DNA of 64,000 nucleotides from Mycobacterium sp. PS03-16 (lineage in GTDB: Bacteria; Actinomycetota; Actinomycetes; Mycobacteriales; Mycobacteriaceae): positions 1 through 64,000 of the forward strand of contig NZ_SPQO01000026.1 in NCBI RefSeq assembly GCF_004570325.1. Direction: 5' to 3'. Below are positions 54,185-64,000 of this stretch, one piece after another (within the stretch, counting starts at the first letter, position 1; each line of letters starts with the position of its first letter). The notes beneath the pieces are model-generated. The model had not been told where the DNA came from. It saw only the letters and a program-made list of their open reading frames with translations, and did no database searches. Position numbers and translations under genes: made by a program.

Positions 54185-55518
54185 CCGCCGGGACGCACGT
54201 CTCGGTCCTCGCGCACGGCCTCGGCGGCTCCACCGACCTGCCGATCCCGTACACCTACGCGTTGCTCGGTGCGGCGTGGGCGCTGACCGCGACCTTCGCG
54301 GTGGTGGCGCTGGCCTGGCGCGAACCGAAGTTCGACGAGAACCGGCCGGGTCGTGCGCTGCCGCAGTGGGTCACCGCGGCCGTCGACGCGCCGGTCACCC
54401 GCTGGCTGCTGGCCATCGCCGGCCTGCTGCTCACGGTGTGGGTGGCGATGGCCGCGTTCCTCGGCCCGCAGAACGCCGAGAACGCGCTGCCCGGCGTCTT
54501 CTACGTGCTGATGTGGGTGGGGCTGGTCGCCGCGTCGTGGGCGATCGGCCCGGTGTGGCGGGTGATCTCTCCGGTGCGGGCGCTGTACCGGGTACTGCAG
54601 CTGCACCGCCGCAAGAACCGCCCGGCGTATCCGGCGGGGCTCGGGTACTGGCCCGCGGCGGCCGGGCTGTTCGCCTTCGTGTGGCTGGAACTGGCCAGCC
54701 CCGATCCCGGCTCGATCGGCGCGATCCGGACGTGGCTGCTGATCTATCTGGCCGTGACGTTCGCCGGGGCCCTGTGGTTCGGTGACCGGTGGTGCGCCCG
54801 CGCCGACCCGTTCGAGGTCTACGGCGTGGTGGCCTCGCGCCTGTCGGCGTTCAGGCGCCAACCCGACACCGGCCGCATCGCGATCGGCAACCCCTTCGAC
54901 CACCTGCTCACGCTGCCGGTCCGGCCCGGCACCGTCGCGGTGCTGTCGGTGCTGCTCGGTTCCACCGCGTTCGACAGCTTCTCGGCGATGCCGGTCTGGC
55001 GTAACTTCGTCGACTCCACCGCCGGTTCCCCGCTGGCGGCGACCCTGCTCAAGACCGCAGGACTGGCGGCCTTCGTGCTGATCGTCGCGGGCACGTTCAC
55101 CGCGGCCGCGATGGCCACCGGCGGGGTGGACAGGGCACGGCGCCGCGCTCTGCCCGGGCTGATGTCCCATTCGCTGATCCCGATCGTGATCGGCTACGTG
55201 TTCGCCCACTACCTGTCCTACCTGGTCGAACGCGGTCAGCAGACGATCATCCTGTTGGCTGATCCGCTGCAGCGGGGCTGGAACCTGTTCGGACTCGGCG
55301 ACGCCGAGGTGAGCTACGTGCTGTCCATGCATCCGTCGGTGCTGGCCACGCTGAAGGTCGCCTTCGTGGTGGCCGGGCACATGGCCGGCGTGATCGCCGC
55401 CCACGACCGCGCACTGCGGCTGCTGCCCAAAGCGCACCGGATCACCGGTCAGCTGGCGATGATGCTCGTCATGGTGGGCTATACGTTTACCGGGTTGTAT
55501 CTCTTATTCGGTGGTTGA
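54181..55518 (+). CDS. Polytopic membrane protein, gene 4 of the operon
   Basis: 445 residues from GTG 54181, overlapping the lipoprotein stop by 4 bases. It opens with SVLAHGLGGSTDLPIPYTYA, then about ten helices with strong motifs GPVWRVISPVRALYR, FGDRWCARADPFEVYG, SVLLGSTAFDSFSAMPVWR and a C-terminal IVIGYVFAHYLSYLVERGQQ. Related actinobacterial proteins are, from memory, sometimes labelled fenitrothion hydrolase-like; that label says little about function. Conserved His and Asp residues near the membrane would suit metal or haem chemistry. Confidence 0.8.
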   Translation: MTAGTHVSVLAHGLGGSTDLPIPYTYALLGAAWALTATFAVVALAWREPKFDENRPGRALPQWVTAAVDAPVTRWLLAIAGLLLTVWVAMAAFLGPQNAENALPGVFYVLMWVGLVAASWAIGPVWRVISPVRALYRVLQLHRRKNRPAYPAGLGYWPAAAGLFAFVWLELASPDPGSIGAIRTWLLIYLAVTFAGALWFGDRWCARADPFEVYGVVASRLSAFRRQPDTGRIAIGNPFDHLLTLPVRPGTVAVLSVLLGSTAFDSFSAMPVWRNFVDSTAGSPLAATLLKTAGLAAFVLIVAGTFTAAAMATGGVDRARRRALPGLMSHSLIPIVIGYVFAHYLSYLVERGQQTIILLADPLQRGWNLFGLGDAEVSYVLSMHPSVLATLKVAFVVAGHMAGVIAAHDRALRLLPKAHRITGQLAMMLVMVGYTFTGLYLLFGG

Positions 55519-55546
55519 GGTCACACCGAAGGGTTAATCTGACCTT

Positions 55547-56218
55547 GTGCCCCCCGATGACTCACTGGAGCGGGCACTGGCCGGTGGAGCCCCGCAGAAT
55601 GTCGGTTGGTTCCGATTCCACTTCGCTGAGGAACGCTGGGAGTGGTCCGATCAGGTTCAGCTGATGCACGGTTACGAACCGGGTTCGGTCACCCCCACCA
55701 CCGATCTGGTGCTCGCACACAAGCACCCGGACGACTACGTCGCGGTGGCGGCCACCCTTGACGACATCCGCCGCACCCGGCGCACCTTCAGTACCCGGCA
55801 CCGGATCATCGACACCCACAAGCGGGTTCACGACGTCGTGGTGATCGGCGACCGGATGGTCGACGACACCGGCGACATCATCGGCACGCAGGGCTTCTAC
55901 GTCGACGTGACGCCCAGCCGGTCGGAGTCCTCCACGCGGGAGATGGCCGCGGCCACCGCGGCGGCGATGGCCGAACACCGCGCCGCGATCGAACGCGCCA
56001 AGGGCATGCTGATGCTGGTCTACCGCGTCGACGCGGTGGCGGCGTTCGAACTGCTCAAGTGGCGGGCGGCGGAGGCCGGGGTGCGGTTGCGGATCTTCGC
56101 CGAACGGTTGCTGGCCGATTTCACCGCGCTGTACTACGAGGAGACGCTGCCGCCCCGGTCGGCGTTCGACCACCTGCTGCTCACCGTGCACCACCGGGTC
56201 CGCGCCGCGGGTGTGTGA
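55547..56218 (+). CDS. PAS-ANTAR regulator
   Basis: 223 residues from GTG 55547; TAATCT lies 6 bases upstream (leaderless). PAS fold: VGWFRFHFAEERWEWSDQVQ, LAHKHPDDYVAVAATL, FSTRHRIIDTHKRVHDVVVI and IIGTQGFYVDVTP. ANTAR: HRAAIERAKGMLMLVYRVDA followed by AFELLKWRAAEAGVRLRIFA. ANTAR proteins bind paired RNA hairpins and prevent termination. A paralogue lies at 60248-60898. Confidence 0.88.
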   Translation: MPPDDSLERALAGGAPQNVGWFRFHFAEERWEWSDQVQLMHGYEPGSVTPTTDLVLAHKHPDDYVAVAATLDDIRRTRRTFSTRHRIIDTHKRVHDVVVIGDRMVDDTGDIIGTQGFYVDVTPSRSESSTREMAAATAAAMAEHRAAIERAKGMLMLVYRVDAVAAFELLKWRAAEAGVRLRIFAERLLADFTALYYEETLPPRSAFDHLLLTVHHRVRAAGV

Positions 56219-56246
56219 GCACCACAGGCGCGACTAGCGTGGGGCC

Positions 56247-56798
56247 ATGCGCGCACTCATCGTGGTCGACGTCCAGAACGACTTCTGCGAGGGTGGCTCG
56301 CTGGCCGTGACCGGGGGCGCCGAGGTGGCCCGGCGGCTCACCGACCTGCTCGCCACCGACGCCGGGTACGCCCACGTGGTGGCGACCAAGGACTTCCACA
56401 TCGATCCGGGCGAGCACTTCTCCGACACCCCGGACTACCGGGTGTCGTGGCCGCGGCACTGCGTGGCCGGCACCCCGGGTGCGGAGTTCCACCCGCAGTT
56501 CGATCCGGCGGCGGTCGAGGCGGTGTTCACCAAGGGTGAGTACTCCGCGGCCTACAGCGGCTTCGAGGGCAGCGACGCCGACGGCACCGGGCTGGCCGAC
56601 TGGCTGCGCACCCGCGGTGTGGACGAGGTGGACGTCGCCGGCATCGCCACCGACTACTGCGTGCGCGCCACCGCCGCCGATGCGGTCGCGGCCGGATTCA
56701 CCACCCGCGTGCTGCTGGACCTCACCGCCGGGGTCGCCGCGGACTCCACCGCCGAGGCCGTCGACGCACTGCGTGCGGCGGGCGTCGAAGTGGCCTGA
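56247..56798 (+). CDS. pncA: Nicotinamidase/pyrazinamidase
   Basis: 183 residues, ATG 56247; TAGCGT 6 bases upstream suggests a leaderless mRNA. All key PncA residues are at the same numbers as in M. tuberculosis PncA: Asp8, Lys96, Cys138 (catalytic triad) and Asp49, His51, His57, His71 (metal). It hydrolyses nicotinamide for NAD recycling and would activate pyrazinamide. Confidence 0.95.
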   Translation: MRALIVVDVQNDFCEGGSLAVTGGAEVARRLTDLLATDAGYAHVVATKDFHIDPGEHFSDTPDYRVSWPRHCVAGTPGAEFHPQFDPAAVEAVFTKGEYSAAYSGFEGSDADGTGLADWLRTRGVDEVDVAGIATDYCVRATAADAVAAGFTTRVLLDLTAGVAADSTAEAVDALRAAGVEVA

Positions 56799-56914
56799 TT
56801 GGGTATACCTCCGTCCGCGTCGGTCCGGTCACCGGTCACCGTGCCGTCCGGCACCCCGGCCCGTATCGTCGCTGTCTCTGTCCGTTGTTTCGTTGTCACC
56901 AGGAGCGTGCAATC

Positions 56915-59059
<2,145 letters not shown>

Positions 59060-59070
59060 AGACGGCACAG

Positions 59071-59113
59071 AGAAGGGGAGGAAGACCGTCAGGCGGTCCT
59101 CCTCCCCTTCTTG
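59071..59113. terminator. Terminator after glgX
   Basis: AGAAGGGGAGGAAGACCG and CGGTCCTCCTCCCCTTCT pair over about 17 positions with one bulge, 12 bases beyond the glgX stop and just before the convergent acidic-protein stop. Confidence 0.8.
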
Positions 59114-59123
59114 GGTGTGAGAC

Positions 59124-59513
59124 CTATTCCACGACCGGGAAGAACGCCTCGCCGTCTTCGGGGGTTCCGCTCACCTGGCCGGCGTCGGTTCCATGGTGGT
59201 CGGGGTCGAGGTGGTCCACCTCGTCGTCGGTCAGTTCCACGGTGTCCCCGGCGGCCGCATCGCCGGCGGGCGGCACGGCCGCCTCGTCGGGCACCTCCGC
59301 GTCGAGCTTCTCGTCCAGCGATTCCCCGCCACCGACTTCTCCGCGGGGCCGGTCATAGGACCGGTCCGCCTCGCTCCACGAATCGGGCGGGTCCACCACG
59401 TTGTCGCCGTCGTCATTGCGGACGTCGTCGGAGTCCAGTGCGTCCGTCGGCCGGAGGGTGTCTCCGGTGCCGCCCTGGTCGTTGGCGGACTCGAAGTCGA
59501 TGTTGTCGGTCAT
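59124..59513 (-). CDS. Acidic, probably disordered hypothetical protein
   Basis: 129 residues from ATG 59513. Very rich in Asp, Glu, Gly and Pro (TDNIDFESANDQGGTGDT, DDVRNDDGDNVVDPPDSWSE, SLDEKLDAEVPDE). No membrane helix, no catalytic motif. It resembles the actinobacterial DUF5709 class (LDE-L-E-P pattern); that match is tentative. Confidence 0.75.
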   Translation of the reverse strand: MTDNIDFESANDQGGTGDTLRPTDALDSDDVRNDDGDNVVDPPDSWSEADRSYDRPRGEVGGGESLDEKLDAEVPDEAAVPPAGDAAAGDTVELTDDEVDHLDPDHHGTDAGQVSGTPEDGEAFFPVVE

Positions 59514-59709
59514 ATCGGCCCGGTTGCCCCGCGGGCCTGTCGACTAAACGTGCGTCGACGCCGTAATCGGCCGCGTACCAGCCAGTATGAGATGTTTGCC
59601 TTGTCGTGGAAACATCAAACGGTTGCGGTGCCGCACAGCACGACTCGCCAAGATCGAATTTTCCTGAGTGTCAATCTCGGCGGACCGGGCCGCCCGTATG
59701 CTCCCGATC

Positions 59710-60264
59710 ATGCCGCCGCAGCGCGACCGCGCGACGTCGCTCGACGACTGGATCGAAGCCGGTTTCGCCGTCATGGCCGAGGGCGGGACGGATGCGTTGC
59801 GGATCAGCCGGCTGTGCGCGCGCCTCAACGTCACCAAGGGCAGCTTCTACTGGCACTTCACCGACATCCAGGCCTACCGCGCCGCCCTGGTCGAAGCGTG
59901 GGGAGAGTTGCGCGACCGGGAACGCCGGAACTTCACCCGAATGACCGAGCTGCCACCGCGGCAGCGGCTCGCCGTGATGATGGACACGCTGACCCATCCG
60001 CCACACTGGGCCGTCGAGCGGATCATGCGGACCTGGGCGCTGACCGACGCGCGGGTCGCCGACAAGGTGCGGCTGGGCGATCGGCGGGTGCTCGCGGCGG
60101 TCCGCCAGGCGCTCATCGACGACGGGCTTTCCGCCGAGGACGCCGACCTGCGGTCGGCGATCATGTTCGCCGCCGGAATCGGCCTGCTGCACGCCGCCGA
60201 CCCGACCCAGGAGGCGCCGCCCGAGCTTCGTGAGCAGTTCCTGGACTTCATGCTCCGCCGTTGA
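59710..60264 (+). CDS. TetR-family regulator
   Basis: 184 residues from ATG 59710; TATGCT 7 bases upstream indicates a leaderless start, and the two earlier in-frame ATG/GTG codons are less likely. HTH: DALRISRLCARLNVTKGSFY followed by WHFTDIQAYRAALVEAWGEL. The C-terminal domain is short. Target unknown. Its end overlaps the convergent PAS-ANTAR gene by 17 bases. Confidence 0.85.
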   Translation: MPPQRDRATSLDDWIEAGFAVMAEGGTDALRISRLCARLNVTKGSFYWHFTDIQAYRAALVEAWGELRDRERRNFTRMTELPPRQRLAVMMDTLTHPPHWAVERIMRTWALTDARVADKVRLGDRRVLAAVRQALIDDGLSAEDADLRSAIMFAAGIGLLHAADPTQEAPPELREQFLDFMLRR

Positions 60265-60898
60265 TCCGCTCGTGCGCGGTCAGCAGGATGTGGTCCATGG
60301 TGGCCGCACCCGCCTTGGGTAACAGCCCGGCCGCGGTCACCTCCGCGACGAAGCGTTCGGCGATGTCGCGCAGCTTGACGTTGGACTCCTGAGACCGCCA
60401 GGCGAGGATCTCGAACGCCCGCTCCGCGGTGATGCCGTGGGCGAGCATCAGCATCCCCATCGCCTGGTTGATCGTCGCCCGCCGCGCGGCGATGACGGCG
60501 ATCACCTCGTCGAGTGAGCGGCGCACGTCGGAGTCGAATTCGTCGGACACGTCGACGTAGAACCCGGAGGTGCCGATGACCGTGCCGTCGTGGGCGTGCA
60601 GGCTGTCCCCCACCACCACGACCAGACGGACCTGCCCGGCGGTGTCGACGATGCGGTGCCTGCTGCTGAACGGGACACCGGCCCGGCGCACCTGCTCGAC
60701 GAGCCGGGCCACCGCCGGCCGGTCGTCGGGATGGGTGTGGCCGACGATCGACTCGGAGGTCGGGACGGCCGTGCCCGTTGCATAGCCGAACATCCGCGCC
60801 ACCTCGTCAGACCAGATCCAGCGGTCCTCCTCGGCGACGTAGGAGAAGCTGCCGGCCATCGGCCAGCCGGCCGTGGCCCGCAGATGCGGCGCGTCCAC
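60248..60898 (-). CDS. PAS-ANTAR regulator (second copy)
   Basis: 216 residues from GTG 60898, which has AAGGGA 7 bases upstream and a CATAAT -10 further up; the longer in-frame GTG at 60970 is less supported. PAS: GSFSYVAEEDRWIWSDEVAR, HTHPDDRPAVARLVEQV, IGTSGFYVDVSDEFDS. ANTAR: ARRATINQAMGMLMLAHGIT and FEILAWRSQESNVKLRDIAE. Same architecture as the protein at 55547. Probably an RNA-binding antiterminator responding to a small ligand or partner kinase. Confidence 0.85.
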   Translation of the reverse strand: MDAPHLRATAGWPMAGSFSYVAEEDRWIWSDEVARMFGYATGTAVPTSESIVGHTHPDDRPAVARLVEQVRRAGVPFSSRHRIVDTAGQVRLVVVVGDSLHAHDGTVIGTSGFYVDVSDEFDSDVRRSLDEVIAVIAARRATINQAMGMLMLAHGITAERAFEILAWRSQESNVKLRDIAERFVAEVTAAGLLPKAGAATMDHILLTAHERINGGA

Positions 60899-61003
60899 GT
60901 CGAGTCCCTTCGCCCGGGGGTGGCCCTCGATTATGGCCGCGAACCCGCACGCCCTGGGCGTTTTTGCCACGCAGCGGCGGGTTCGCGGCGGCGCTTACTA
61001 CTG

Positions 61004-61029
61004 ACCGGTAGCAAGCCCGACCAACCGGT
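61004..61029. promoter_or_regulatory. Tandem ACCGGT-centred operator-like sites before the fadE pair
   Basis: TACTGACCGGTAGCA and CCAACCGGTGAGTTAG contain ACCGGT centres at 61004 and 61024, exactly 20 bp apart (two helical turns), 46 bases upstream of the fadE ATG. Confidence 0.45.
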
Positions 61030-61074
61030 GAGTTAGTGTGCACACAGGCCCGCAGCCACGAGACGGAGTCACAC

Positions 61075-62235
<1,161 letters not shown>

Positions 62236-62246
62236 GGTAGGCAGCC

Positions 62247-63353
62247 ATGGACTTCGACTTCAGCGACGAGCAGGAGCTGCTGCGCGACACCAGCCGTGAG
62301 GTGCTGTCGCGGACCTACGACATCGAGACGCGGCTCAAGGTGCTCGACTCCGACCTGGGCTGGAGCCGCGACGTGTGGAACCAGCTCGCCGAGATCGGCA
62401 TCCTGGGCCTCGGTTTCGAGGAGGAGGCCGGCGGACAGCTCGAGATCATGGTGGTGGCCACCGAGGTCGGCCGCCGGCTCGCTCCCGAACCGGTGCTCGC
62501 CGGCGCGCTGATGCCCGGTGCGGTGCTCGCCGAGGCGGGCAGCGATGAACAGCGCCAACTGCTCGACGAGGTGGCCGCCGGGCAGCGGCTGCTGGCCTTC
62601 GCCCACGCCGAACCCGGGACGCGGACCGGCGCCTCGACTGTCGCGACCACCGCTGCCCAGCAGGGCGATTCGTGGTCGCTGAGCGGCCGCAAGAATCCGG
62701 TCATCGCCGGCGACTGCGCGGACACGCTGATCGTCAGCGCCGCACTGCCCGACGGCGGTACGGGTCTTTTCCTGGTGGACGCCGCAGAGGTGACCCGCAC
62801 CGCGTTCCGCACCTTCGACGGCCAGCGCGGCGCGCAGATCGACCTCGACAGGGTCGGCGCGCAGCCGCTGGGCTCCGGCGGCGACGCCACCGAGGTGATC
62901 TCGCGGGCGCTGGTGCGGATGCAGTCCGCGCTGTGCGCGGAGGCCCTGGGCGCGATGGAGGAGGCGCTGCGGCTGACCACCGATTACCTGAAGAGCCGCA
63001 AGCAGTTCGGCGTCACGCTGAGCAAGTTCCAGACGCTCACCCAGCGCGCGGCCGACATGTACGTCTCGCTGGAGTTGGCCCGCAGCATGACCTACTACGC
63101 GGCCATGTCGATCGCCGACGGCAACCTCGACCCGGCTATCGCCGCGCGAGCCAAACTGCAGATCGGGCGGTCGGGCCGACACATCGCGCAGGAGGCCATC
63201 CAGCTGCACGGCGGCATCGGCGTCACCGCCGAGTACCCGGTGGGGCATTACGCGGCGCGGCTGACCGCGATCGGCCACACGCTGGGGTCGGCGCAGGACC
63301 AGCTGCACGTGCTGATCGGGGGGCTGTCCGGCTACGAGGTCGTCACGGTTTAG
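62247..63353 (+). CDS. Acyl-CoA dehydrogenase, second of a pair
   Basis: 368 residues, ATG 62247 after GAGGTAGG. DFDFSDEQELLRDTSREVL at the N-terminus; middle-domain FAD contacts are degenerate (ATTAAQQGDSWSLSGRKNPV); C-terminal domain shows RKQFGVTLSKFQTLTQRAAD and IQLHGGIGVTAEYPVGHYAA. No catalytic-Glu EGTxE motif is seen, which is usual in the beta chain of heteromeric ACADs. Its stop overlaps the convergent maltokinase stop by 4 bases. Confidence 0.88.
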   Translation: MDFDFSDEQELLRDTSREVLSRTYDIETRLKVLDSDLGWSRDVWNQLAEIGILGLGFEEEAGGQLEIMVVATEVGRRLAPEPVLAGALMPGAVLAEAGSDEQRQLLDEVAAGQRLLAFAHAEPGTRTGASTVATTAAQQGDSWSLSGRKNPVIAGDCADTLIVSAALPDGGTGLFLVDAAEVTRTAFRTFDGQRGAQIDLDRVGAQPLGSGGDATEVISRALVRMQSALCAEALGAMEEALRLTTDYLKSRKQFGVTLSKFQTLTQRAADMYVSLELARSMTYYAAMSIADGNLDPAIAARAKLQIGRSGRHIAQEAIQLHGGIGVTAEYPVGHYAARLTAIGHTLGSAQDQLHVLIGGLSGYEVVTV

Positions 63354-64000
63354 GAGGCCGCCGCGATGCGGGCGATCGAGCGCATCGGGATCGGCAGCCA
63401 GTCCGGCCGGTACCGGGCCTCGTACCCGGCCTCGTAGACGGCCTTGTCGAGTTCGTAGGCGGCGAGCAGTTCGGCCTGCGCACGCGGGTCGGCGCCCGCC
63501 GCGGCCGCGTAGCCGGCGCAGAACGCGTCGACGTTGCGCGCCACCCACTGCTGCGCGCGGGCCGCGAGCCCGTCGTCGCCGCCGCGTTCGATGAGTCGCG
63601 CGTAGGCCGCGTACTCGTAGGACCGCAGCATGCCGGCGACGTCGCGCAGCGGTGAGTCGGGTCGGCGGCGCTCGGTGAGCGGTTGGCCGGGTTCGCCCTC
63701 GAAGTCGATCAGCAGCCACCCGTGGGATGAGCGCAGCACCTGTCCCAGGTGCAGGTCGCCGTGGACGCGGTGGACGGCGATGTCCTGTCCGGCCAGGGCT
63801 CGGTAGCGCGCCTCGATGTCGGCGACGTAGGGCTGCAGTTCCGGCACGGCGGCCGCGGTGGCCGCCAACCGCTCGAGCACGGTGTCGGCGGGAAACGCGG
63901 CGGTCGAGGTGCCCAGTTCGGCGGCCAGCGTGGCGTGCACCGACGCGACCGCCTCGCCGAGGCGGTGGGAATCGCCCGCGAAGTCCCCCTCGCCGGTGGC
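63350..64000 (-). CDS. mak: Maltokinase (C-terminal part; start beyond right edge)
   Basis: The frame is open at base 64000; 216 codons are present of an expected 450 or so. Kinase motifs: VHRVHGDLHLGQVLRSS (catalytic loop) and GWLLIDFEGEPGQPLTERR (metal-binding Asp), followed by DVAGMLRSYEYAAYA and a helical C-terminus. Mak phosphorylates maltose to maltose-1-phosphate for the GlgE glucan pathway, normally next to treS; treS should lie just beyond this window. Confidence 0.9.
   Translation of the reverse strand, partial: ATGEGDFAGDSHRLGEAVASVHATLAAELGTSTAAFPADTVLERLAATAAAVPELQPYVADIEARYRALAGQDIAVHRVHGDLHLGQVLRSSHGWLLIDFEGEPGQPLTERRRPDSPLRDVAGMLRSYEYAAYARLIERGGDDGLAARAQQWVARNVDAFCAGYAAAAGADPRAQAELLAAYELDKAVYEAGYEARYRPDWLPIPMRSIARIAAAS

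Overview
The window is high-GC actinobacterial DNA, and gene content and order point to a fast-growing, pigmented mycobacterium (Mycolicibacterium type, compare M. aurum, M. vanbaalenii, M. gilvum). The left part (879-20368) follows the order I remember for M. tuberculosis Rv3850-Rv3859c: a basic coiled-coil protein, membrane-anchored H-NS-like protein, RraA, EthA/EthR, PHP protein, GltD/GltB. The right part follows the Rv0140-Rv0127 block in reverse orientation: DUF427, SDR, NTF2-like, MsrA, CYP138-like P450 with TetR, FadE, maltokinase. The window therefore looks like the junction of an inversion across the replication origin relative to M. tuberculosis.

Layout. 1-7115: an exported Pro/Thr-rich protein running off the left edge, CopC/CopD copper proteins, Hns, an autoregulated MerR (TipA type), RraA, and the divergent ethA/ethR pair. 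7133-13836: a DinB polymerase with a LexA-like box over its start, a large KatE catalase with a SigF-like promoter, PHP-HhH protein, two mycothiol-dependent-type enzymes, an F420-type oxidoreductase. 13901-20368: an unannotated-looking 46-residue protein and the gltB-gltD glutamate synthase operon with its terminator. 20941-24218: thioesterase, aquaporin Z, Dps, AlkA-type glycosylase. 24358-31911: a compact eight-gene carotenoid operon (crtE, crtI, crtB, crtYc, crtYd, methyltransferase, crtU, Rieske protein), which should give aromatic (isorenieratene-type) carotenoids. 31908-36936: small proteins, a three-gene operon behind a textbook KstR box, and msrB-msrA. 37027-37746: a decayed L-lactate dehydrogenase. 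37750-44412: P450/TetR, second TetR, methyltransferase, CBS protein, pyruvyl-transferase-like protein, TerC, small regulators. 44491-47511: a three-gene glycosyltransferase/methyltransferase/alpha-alpha-barrel operon. 47660-51500: PPOX protein, LexA-boxed DUF222 remnant, FadE, Zn alcohol dehydrogenase. 51727-55518: a four-gene, fully overlapping membrane/cupredoxin-like lipoprotein operon of unknown function, the best candidate here for an undescribed system. 55547-64000: two PAS-ANTAR proteins, PncA, GlgX, an acidic protein, TetR, a pair of acyl-CoA dehydrogenases and the C-terminal part of maltokinase.

Regulatory logic visible in the DNA: many genes look leaderless (a TANNNT element 6-9 bases before ATG/GTG); two LexA boxes sit directly over start codons; one exact KstR box; SigF-like promoters precede katE and dps; several TetR-type palindromes lie at TetR or target promoters. 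Oxidative and light stress genes (KatE, Dps, MsrA/B, carotenoids) are unusually dense. No rRNA, tRNA, CRISPR array, insertion sequence or prophage was found. Family and locus names are from recognition and memory, not from a search.
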